Below, piece after piece: positions 51,501 through 63,500 of a stretch of 64,000 nucleotides of DNA. Below the pieces are notes generated by a model. The model searched no databases. It had not been told where the DNA came from and saw only the letters and a list, made by a program, of their open reading frames with translations. A program made the translations under genes and the position numbers. The first letter of the stretch is position 1; each line of letters starts with the position of its first letter. The DNA comes from Metridium senile (lineage: Eukaryota; Cnidaria; Anthozoa; Actiniaria; Metridiidae), in assembly GCA_949775045.1 (NCBI GenBank), contig OX459096.1, positions 41,022,959-41,086,958 on the forward strand, in the 5' to 3' direction.

Positions 51501-54500
51501 TAAAATGATTGTTTCGTGCCCTATGTGATCTACCAATACCAGTACAAACAGTTTAAAAGCGTTTCAAAATATTTATTTAGATGTTGAGATTTCGAACGAT
51601 TCGGCCATCACCAAGGCAGAGTGTTTTACAATGCTGATGAATCGTTATTATATGATGATAGTTCAACTACCCCTATCCCAACCATTTTTATTGTGGCCAA
51701 GTCCGGTTAGACATACTTGAGGCATGTTCGTACAAATGCACTGGCGCACATGCACACCAAACAAATATATTTTAATAATTCTATGTATGTCACAAGTCCA
51801 CGCACTGATTTCCTGACCATTCTTACCTTTCTGGGCCCAAGAAGATCTGTCTTTATATAATGTACAAGGGGCAATTTCGTTGGCCTCTTCACATTCATCA
51901 CCAGTTTTCCATGAGTTTACAAATTCCTTGACAGAACTTGCCATGATCCCTGTTGATGTCTTCATGTCGTTTGATTTGCTGCCGTCAAAGTTACCGCAAA
52001 GACCCTTGACAGTATTTTTGTTTGCATTCAATGGATTGGCTTTGACGTAGACACGAGTACCGGAATCAAATCTGACCTAATGGAAACAGAATTGGTAGTT
52101 AACTCATCAGAATTGAGTCCGTATTATAAATTACTCCGTTAATTTTCTTCTTATATGCTTCTTCATTTATGATATAAAACAATACACCGAATCGAAATAT
52201 GGCGACCAATTTGAATAAAAATTGTTCTTGACTCACTAGCCTCTCATTCATGTGAAAACTCCCTTGTATTCCATCATGAACACGAGGCTAGTCAGTCAAG
52301 AACAATAGCAGGTCGCCATATTTCGGTTCGGTCTATTGTTATTATAAAATAGTTATTACTATCAATTACTATCATCATCATCATTGTTATCAAAACTTTT
52401 ATCGTTACCATCATTATCATCATTATCTTTTATCATTACCATCATTGTTATTACAAACATTACTATCATCATCATCATCATTATTGTTATCACAACCATT
52501 ACCATCATCATCATCATCATTGTTGTTATCACAACCATTACCATCATCATCATCATCATTATTGTTATCACAACCATTACCATCATCATCATCATCGTTG
52601 TTGTTATCACAACCATTACCATCATCATCATCATTATCATTATTGTTATCACATCCATTACCATCATCATCATCCTCATCATTATTGTTATCACAACCAT
52701 TACCATCATCATTATTGTTATCACAACCATTACCATCATCATCATCATCATCATTGTTGTTATTACAACCATTACCATCATCATCATCATTATCATTATT
52801 GTTATCACAACCATTACCATCATCATCATCATCATTGTTGTTATCACAACCATTACCATCATCATCATCATCATCATTATTGTTATCACAACCATTACCA
52901 TCATCATCATCATCGTTGTTGTTATCACAACCATTACCATCATCATCATCATTATCATTATTGTTATCACATCCATTACCATCATCATCATCCTCATCAT
53001 TATTGTTATCACAACCATTACCATCATCATTATTGTTATCACAACCATTACCATCATCATCATCATCATTGTTGTTATCACAACCATTACCATCATCATT
53101 ATTGTTATCACAACCATTACCATCATCATCATCATCATTATTGTTATCACAACCATCATCATCATCATCATCATTATTGTTATCACAACCATTACCATCA
53201 TCATCATCATTATCATTATTGTTATCACAACCATTACCATCATCATCATCATCATTGTTGTTATCACAACCATTACCATCATCATTATCATTGTTGTTAT
53301 TACAACCATTACCATCATCATCATCATTGTTGTTATCACAACCATTACCATCATCATCATCATCATTGTTGTTATTACAACCATTACCATCATCATCATC
53401 ATTGTTGTTATCACAACCATTACCATCATCATCATCATTGTTGTTATCACAACCATTACCATCATCATCATCATCATTGTTGTTATCACAACCATTACCA
53501 TCATCATCATCATTGTTGTTATCACAACCATTACCATCATCATCATCATCGTTGTTGTTATCACAACCATTACCATCATCATCATCATTGTTGTTATCGT
53601 TAACTAATGAATTTGCACTCCATACCTCATACTTGACGTATCGTGGATTCATTCTGTCGATGACTCTCACAATCAGGAACAGACCAACATGGAAGATCTC
53701 AATGGTGTCATACGATCCTTGTGACAGCGGTTTACATGGTGGTGGGTACTCACCAGGCTTATACGTTATTGCCTTTTGACCGCTGCGTTTCAGTTCGAAG
53801 TTCTTCTGCATAAGCACAACTTCCAGGCTTTCCTTGGGTAGCGAAATTGTCACTTCTTTACACATTTGAAGCTCAAACGAGTCAACGCATTTTTTCTTAG
53901 TGACAACCACTTTAAAGTCGGACGTCTCAACAAGTTTGTAGCTGAACACAAAGAAAACAGAATAAATCGTGTTATTAAATCGTGTACAATAGAATACTTT
54001 ATTGACTACTCCCCATAAAGGTTTTTCAGAGACAATAGCTTCATAGAGCGAAAACACTAAAACCATGAAATAAAACCAAAATAGTTACTAACTAATAGTT
54101 TCTATTTAGTGACTATTTAGTCAGTATTACTCAACCAGAAACATCAAATACAAAAGGAAACAATACCTCATTACAACTTTACTTGTCTTTGATAGTAACT
54201 AATAGTCACTAAATAAGAACTATTAAACACTAAAAATTTGATTTTGTTTCATGGATATAGTGTTAGCGCTCTAATAGTACTAAAATATATATTGATTTAA
54301 ATTCTATACGAATATTAACCCATTACCACTAGTCATAACGATGATATAGCCCCGATGCAATACCATCAGCAAAACTATTCAACATGAACTCAAACCCGGT
54401 AATGATATACATATCGGTTTGTTATATTGGTAAATTATCTTCCCTGTTTTCTCGCTCTCTTATTGGACGTTTCGGGGTCACGTGTCAGGAGCTAAAATCA

Positions 54501-57500
54501 AATGTTGACTGAACGGTCAACATTTTGTCAAATGTTGACCGCTTGGCGGGAAAGTGACGGGCCGCGTCGCACGAAAATTCAGTAGAGGCGGGAAACTTAG
54601 GCTCAGTTTTCTTGCCGTTGTTATTTTTAAAATGGAGCCTCGATCCGACAAAAAAGAGATTTTCAAACCTTACAACAGAAGAAATAAGTAAAATGGTGGC
54701 AGATAAAGACATAAAAAGATCTACAAAAACAGCTATAGCCACTCTACTAGAATTTTGTAAAGAAACCGAGAGAGAAACGGCAAACTTGGAAGAAATACCA
54801 AGAGAGGAATTGAATGAACTTCTAATCGCTTTTTACGCAAATACTAGGAAGAAAAATGGCGAGAGATATAAGAAAAATGCAATGACAAGCTTACGTTTTG
54901 GTCTACAGAGATATTAGTCAACATCATCGCCGACCTTGAATTTGTGAAGGCAAATCAGGTTTTCGAGGCAGCTATGGTGGATTTGAAGCTGCAGGGTAAT
55001 TTTTTGGTTTGATTTTTGGTTTTTATTCAGATAATTTACCAATATAACAAAGCACTTAATGACTGGTCCCGAGGGAAACAGTTAGTTTTGTTTCCCGAGA
55101 ATCTCAATGTTTCCCGAGGTGTATTCTCCAAACTCCAAACGTTAATTCTAATATTCGAATCGCATTTCTATATTTATAAAATAGAGAAGATCTCACTGTG
55201 CACGCATTGAGTTTGGGTACACTGAAAGTTAGAACAAGATACACTGTAGAAGCTGACCGGTTGAAATAACCAAAAAAAAATGGTTACAGTATACTTTTTT
55301 TGGTTGTTTTAACCAGTGCACTACTTTATCAACACTATGTTGTAAAAAAATAAAAACGTCTTAACGATTTCTTACCTGCATCCGATATTATCAAAGTTGT
55401 ACATTAAACCATCAAAGGTTTCAACATGACCTTGACCGAACGACGAACATTCGTACTCTGGTTGTGGATCGATTCCTGCAGTCTTTACCCAAAGCCTTTT
55501 ACCATTACAGCGTCTGTGGAAAAAGTACAAGATGTAGCTATAAGTACTCTGGTAACATAGATCACATTTAGACATACGATACTGCATAAGTGGAGACATT
55601 TGTGCATTATTACAATATTATTAGCATAAGCAGTATTTATTCAGTAATATTCACGTGTTTAACAATAACTGTACTTTTAAAACTATTGTAAATTTAATTG
55701 AGATTTTTGTGTTGTGTGCCAAATTGGAAAGCAGTTATTTTTACCCATCTTAAATAAAGTTTGTATATATTTTGTGTATGTATAAAATGCCCGTACATTG
55801 TGAAGGTCAATCAATAATGATTTGAAACAAGGGTAAACAAACCCCCCGTTTGCAAGTAAAAGGCAATAGTGGTGTTGAAGTTTGGTGTTGAATAGTAAAA
55901 ATGTACTACTAATTTTGTCGGAAATCCTAAAACATTAGTTACTGTACATAATCCCCATAGTGCCCTGTATATAAAATCATTGCTTTTTTCTCTCAAATAG
56001 GATATACTTCAATGCTCACTTACCTGGAGCAGTCAGTCGGTGAAACGGCATCTTTATCAAAGAAATTATTGTTATGTGTACATTGGCACTGGTCTTCGAC
56101 AACACATGAGCCATTCTCGTGCATGACCTGACCGTCTGGGCAGTAGCATCCAGGTTGGCAGTTATTGGCGTCGTTGAGGTTTTTACACGTTTTGCCGCAT
56201 TCGCTATAAACAAGTCCCTTTTGTTTGCACATTCCTGGAATATAGAAGTATAACCGTAAGCTATATGTGATAACTGTCCTCTTCACAGTTCCCTGTGCCA
56301 TCTTGAAATGTAGCCGGGCCTTTGTATCGAAGTGAGACGAACGTTGTGCTGGCAATGATAGCGTTCTTTTACCACCTTGCGGGACAATTATTCACGTGTC
56401 TCTATCATTGCAAGCTCAACGTTCGTCTCGCTTCGATGAAAAGGCCTGACTACCTTTCAAGATGGCGCAGGGAACTGTTAAAGGGACTCTTAGAAAAAAA
56501 GATTAGTAACATTTTACTACGTGACAAAGTGTACAATAATTTCATTTAATAGCTATGTTGGGTTAATTTATTGAATAACATGTGCGTAAAAATGAAAATA
56601 ATAGGATATAAATTAACAATCCAAAATATATGTATGAAATATATAGAATTTACTAACGTGCGTACGAATTATTCACGAATTAATGGATTCTAACTAAAAC
56701 ATGTTATATCGCTTGACTATTAATTAATACCAAATACCAAAACTGAGTGAATACATGACAATGTAAGTGATTTACCTTCGCAGTCGACGTTAGAGCACTG
56801 GAAGACTCCACCTTCACAAGTACTAAACACAAATAATAGACTGTATTAGTACTAGCATATCTTATAACCAATATCTCTAAAGATATAATGTCGGAAAAAC
56901 TTCTTCTACATCTTCTCCGCATAATGGGTATTCTTGAAACGACATTACCACTACATATAGCGCAGCTGAACATTCTCATGATAAACTGCGCTATATAAAT
57001 GTAATTATTGTTATTATTATTACTATTACTATATTCTAGTAAATAATCCAATCGCACAGGGTGGCATGGGTGGCCTCTCACCGCTGTGGTCCAGGTTCGA
57101 GTCCCGGCTCGGCATGGATTATATGTGAGTTGAGTTTGTTTGATGTATTCTTCTCTCCTATGCCACGAGGGTTTTTCTCAGGGTTATCCGGTTTTCCTCC
57201 CTCCGCAAAAATGAACATGTGAGCTGAATTGTGTGCAAAATAATTTAACGTAGAGGTAGTGAGTGTGTGTCTGAGTCTCCCCCATTAGAAGGGCACACGT
57301 GTCCAGTCTAGAAGAATTGAGACGTTAAAAAAACTGATTTATTTATTTATCTATTACAGCTTCAAGTATTATTCAGAATTATAGCTCCATGCAAAGCAAC
57401 ATGCATCCATCCAAGTGAGAACAAAAACGAATAGCATGTGATAACCAACCCGGGAATGGAAAAGAATCCTCACTTTCTTGATATATGATATAATCAAAGT

Positions 57501-60500
57501 ACTAAACAGTGCAATACTAACCAGTTATTGCAACCCTCAGTTCGGACCTCCTTGTACCGGTAGACTTTGTTGTTATGGTAACAAGGACAATCTTGTTTTG
57601 GTACACAATTGTTTTCGTTGTTAAGGTAGTAACCGGCTTGTGAACAGTAACAACCTTCCACACAACCACGACTGAAAAAAAAACACATTACAAATGAATT
57701 AATATATTAAGCAAGAAAGCGAGTAAGCAATCAATCAGTTGATGAATCAACAAACCAGTCAATCAATCAACTGCTCAATTAAAACAACCAACAAATAACC
57801 AATGGACTTATTAATCAACCAATCGAAAAATAAATCAATAAATAGATCACACAACTTGAAACAACTTGATTGTTTCAGCCGTCAGCCAGTTAATTAATCG
57901 ATCAAAAAATGATCATCCGTTTACTCCATCAATTAACCAGCCAATCAATCGATCAAGCAAGCAAGCTAAAAATCAATCAATAAATCAATCAATCAATAAA
58001 AACATCAGTCAATCAATTTATCAATCAATAAAATAAACCAATCAGTCAATCAATCAATCAATCAATCAAATAAACCAACCAATCAGTCAGTCAATCAATC
58101 AATCAATAAAATAAACCAACCAATCAGTCAGTCATTCAATCAATCAATAAAATAAACCAACCAATCAGTCAATCAATCAATCAAATAAACCAACCAATCA
58201 GTCAGTCATTCAATCAATCAATAAAATAAACCAACCAATCAGTCAGTCATTCAATCAATCAATAAAATAAACCAACCAATCAGTCAGTCATTCAATCAAT
58301 CAATAAAATAAACCAACCAATCAGTCAGTCAGTCAGTCATTCAATCAATCAATCAATAAAATAGACCAATCAGACAACCAACCAATCGGTCAACCAACCA
58401 ATCAATCAAGCAATAAAATAAAACAATCAGTCATTCAATCATATGCTCAAGCAGTCTGTTTTCGTTTCTACAACCTACCTACTACACGTCTGAGTAAGGT
58501 TCGACAAGTCGTTACATGTCATGGGGCATTTAGGTTTGTTGGTAACAGGATCTCTGTTGCACTGTTTTAATTGTTGGTTGGCAGCACAAGTAAATTCTAA
58601 AAAAGAACAACATATTATTAACATAACATTAACCTTTAAAAGTGTAAGTGTTCTCTTTAATTTACGATATTATACGACGACCACTGTGTTATAAAACTTG
58701 TTTCTTAAATTTTAATCGATAAAAGCTTGATTAGTTTCCTTGGAAAATTTGTTTTGTAGTATTGCATGTACTTACTATTTGCACAATCAGCTATTTTATT
58801 TCTCCATCCACTGACAACGATATTCTTCTCGGCACAAGCTCTTGCATAGGCGGATACTACATCACAAAGACAGCTCTTACACTTGCAACCATCGCCAAGA
58901 CATTTCGCATAGTACTCTGTGGGTGAGATGAAACGATGACAACGCTTGAAAATACCGTCTACATCTTTAATGTGATTACAACCGGCCTCTGAGTATGCCT
59001 TGTAGTTGCTGTAAATGTTACAAGGAGTATCTAGACCCGTCCACTTCTCTAAGTGACAGTTAGGGTCAGGTTGGTTGGGTGTCATCCATTCCTTCGAGAA
59101 AGCATATGCAGTTACTTCTAAGTCACCGTCACGCTTATGGAAGTCATCTCCAGCGTTGTGATTAAACGTTCCACAAAGACCACACGTTTGTCCTTCAAGA
59201 CCTGGTTCAACAGTTAAATAGGCGTTGTATCCCGTCCAAGTAAGCATGAATCCAATAGCGGCATGGACTTGAACTGTGTTTTTGCCTACATATTCTATAT
59301 CAACTTCTTTGGAATAGAAAGTCTTAGGATTTCCATTCTCGACTGTGATAGTTGGCAAGAATGAGTTGGCGCTTGTAGTAGTGCTTCCAAGGGTAATCAG
59401 AGGTGCACCAGCAATGTTGATAATCAATTGTCGGCTACATGCAGCTTCACTTAAACATCTCACTGTCTTAATGGTGATAGAGTACTTCTTGGCTGTGTTG
59501 TTTGGGTAATGACAGTGCTCGGATAAAACATAGGCGCACTTTCCGTGCATGTTGTACGATTTGGAATCAAAGGTGACGATATGTGGGTCTCCAAGGACAG
59601 AGCAAGTTCCTGTAAAAAGGAAAAAAACATTTAACATGAAATAAGGTATGTTATTTGTGATTTGTGATTATCACAAGCCTTCGGCTAAAACAAACTATGG
59701 TATTTCCACATTCAAATTCTCTTTAACAACCATCTGGCATTCAATTCCCTATACTATTAAAAACATGCATACTTATTATTCTTTTAAGAAAAATTATAAA
59801 TCATATCTTTTGAATTCACAAATGAAAAATATTTAATTATAAATATATTGTTTTATTATCTATGTACAATCAAATCACATTTATGATCCGTATATAGAGG
59901 TGTACATGTATTGTGTACATATGTACACTTATATATACTATTTATACTTATTTATACTAATTTGTAGTTACACATAATAAGACATATTACTAATTTGTAG
60001 TTATACATATTAAGAATTACTTTTGGCCTTTGGTAACTGGAAACTCTTAATGTCTTAGCTCCTAGGTCCTCTGAGCAGGACCTGGGAGCGAGAATACTTT
60101 TATCTTGTATCATAAATTTTGATACTGAGTCGCGAGCTCGCCATATAATACAAATAATCATGGCAGTGGCCGACTAGAAAGCCTATGCTCCTTTGGCCAC
60201 TGCACACAATTTCAAATTGTTGACAATTTTACTGAACATATTATTTTGCTAGAATTATTAATTTAAATTTAGTGTCATGTAATAGTTTATTATTGTAAAT
60301 ATCTACGTGTATATGTGTAAATAAAGAATTGAATTGAATTGAAATTGAATTGAATTGATCCGATGTTATTGGTATTGCTGCTGTTTGTTTTGTTGTTGAC
60401 ACTGCAGATGTTGTTTTCTATTTTATTTCATTTTTTTACTTTTCTTCTTAAGAATTCGTAGTTTGTAGTAAGCGCTCATTATTCTGTGAATTTACTGACT

Positions 60501-63500
60501 CACCCATTTACATGATGATTTACATGACTACATGATCCAGGACATACTCCCATTCAAATTTATTATGTACAAATGTGTAAATAGTACTATGGATTTTACC
60601 TTTACATGGAGTCTTTATGCATGACCATTGCCCACCATTACAAGTACTAGGGAACGAAAACACAATATACAATTAATAAAATAAATAAAAACCCAAACGA
60701 ATGAATGAATAAATATAGTATTAGAAGGAAGGAAGGAAGGAAGGAAGGAAGGAAGGAAGGAAGGAAGGAAGGAAGGAAGGAAGGAAGGAAGGGCACAGAG
60801 GCTCACCATTTTTGACAGTCAGTAGTACGCGTCGTTCCATGTGGATAGCGGATATTAGCATGGTAACATGCGCATCTGCTCTTTTCTACGCAGTTTCCAT
60901 TGTCGTTATACTGTCCTGGAGGACATTTGCAACCATCAACACACTTCGAGTCACAACTAGAGGGATCGTTGTTCAAATTGCTACAATCCAATGGACAAGC
61001 CGAGCCACACTCTGTGTGTACCTTATCAGCGGGACACGTTTTCGCTGGAAAAAGAAAACAAATTTCAGAAACATATAAACGATATAAGAAGGATCTAAAA
61101 ATTGAACGAGAAGAAAACCAAAAGCACATCAGAAACATGGCAATAATTTTAGACAACTACAGGTGAAAGTCCTTAAAAGGTTAATACAATTTTTCGCAAT
61201 ATTTTGATTTGAACGATCCTATCTTGGTGGGCTTTTGCAGTTAATGTCTTTCCGTCACGTGCAAAACGTTTTAACGTTACAACAATTTTACAAATCCGAG
61301 AAAAATAGCAAAGTTTCAATACAAAACATAATATGAAGTGCAAACACAATATCCAATAAATTATGCAATCATTTCAGCCTAAATTGTTAGGTTTTATTAT
61401 TGTTTCATTGTTAACACTTACGACACAATTGAGGTTGTCTCCAGCTTACAGTGGTATTATGATCCCAAGCACATGCTCGTGAGTACATAGACAAGGCATT
61501 ACATGCACATGCATACTGTGGACGAGCAGTGGTGTTACATCCACATACATCTGCAATACACATTACCCTGAACTCAAACGTTTTAAGCTTGGGATGGCAG
61601 GCAGAGAATGGTGCGGAGTCAATCACTTTACACAAGTCTTCGGCTCGTTTCAAAGCTTGTTCGTATGATTCTCCAGGCAACCGATAGCAAGTCTGAGGCA
61701 TGACAGGTTTCTTGTTGCAAAGAGGATCAAATAGCCAGGATTTCCCAAAGTCATTGATAGTCTTTCTGGTGTATAGTTTGTTGTCGAGACCCGTCAAATC
61801 GTTGGCTTGATCACCGTCGTAGTCACCGCAAAGACCTTTGATGGGTATTTTAACTTCTGACGATGTAGCTTTGTATGAGTCTGGTAGTTTGATCATGAGA
61901 TTTTCGGAACCATCCCAGTACACAAAGATATTGTCAGATGTTTTGAGGATGACGTGATCGCCAACCTAAGATCCAAAACAATAATAACCATAAACGAAAA
62001 TAATTGTTTGTTTGTTTGTCTGTTTGTTTGTTTGTGTCTGTTTGTTTGCGGCGTTCGATTAGTCGGGCGGTCGATTGTTAGTTAGTTAGTTAGTTAGTTA
62101 GTTTGTTTGTTTGTTTGTTTGTTTGTTTGTTTGTTTGTTTGTTTGTTTGTTTGTTTGTTTGTTTGTTTGTTTGTTTGTTTGTTTGTTTGTTTGTTTGTTT
62201 GTTTGTTTGTTTGTTTGTTTGTTTGTTTGTTTGTTTGTTTAGGTACAAGCTGCCTACAATAACCTGTGAGGGCTAGTCTAGGTAGGCAGCTGATATACAA
62301 TATATATAATAAAATTGTTGGAAAGAATTTTATGGACTAAAGTTTACAAATATAATTTGTAACATCTAATTACAAATAAACAAGAAATGAAGACAAAAAA
62401 TAATGAAGACAAATATATACATATCTACATCCATGTAAGTACACATATACGTATACATTTACATATAGATATATACACATACACATAAACATACACATAC
62501 ACACATATACACCATACATGTGTATTAAAAATATATAACTATCAATATAATTTAATATATGATTAACATGGTAATATATTATAACCAAAATTCAACATAT
62601 ATTTTACTAATAATTTTATAAAATAATTAAAATATATCACTATATTATGAACGAGTTCATTACTGTACAACAGAATATTTTTGTAATATGGAGTTCATCA
62701 ATTCATTTTTAAATTTCTTTATTCCTAGTTTTTTAAAGTTTTCATCAATAGAATTCCAAATTTGGGTGCCAGAATATTTAATATTAAACTTTCCATAGTT
62801 AGTTCTAGCTTTAGGAAGGGAAAATGTTGTTTTTGACGCAAGTCTAGTATTGTAAGAGTGTTTATCTTTCACACGTTGAAAAAAAGAGTCAAAAGTTTTT
62901 TGAAGAACACCTAAGGAAAAGTTATACATAAAGATTGCAGTATGAAAATAAACTAAATCGAAAAGTTTTGAAATTTTTAGCCTAATAAATAGTGGGTTTG
63001 TGTGATCATTAAATTGCTTGAAGGTCATTATACGCAAGACTTTTTTGAAGCATAAACAAAGGGTTAAGATTTGACTCGTAGGTATGTCCCCAAACTATAA
63101 TTCCATATATAAGATATGGATATATTAATGAATAATAAAGAGATCGAAGAAGATCAAGATTGAGGTAATGACGAGCCTTGGCTATTACCCCAATGCTACG
63201 CTTAATCTTACTTGATATAAATGATACATGATTTTTCCATGAGAGATTTGAATCAAACATGATACCTAAATATTTGATTTGCTTATCTTGCTTCATTTTT
63301 TGGTCATTTATCTTAAATTGCACTTCATATGTTATTCTTTTTTGGAATGTATGAAAGATAACAAATGAGCTCTTATCTATGTTGAGTGAAAGTGAATTTA
63401 CACAAAGCCATGTATAGATGTTAGACAAGTGAATATTAACATTAGTTTCCATTTCCTTTAAGCTTTTGATATTATGATACTGTGAGGAAATTCGTCATGG

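Noticed and set aside
52384..53607. 400-codon ORFs of Ile/Thr/Val or Met/Val or Leu/Ser repeats
   Set aside because: Translations of the ATC satellite in different frames.
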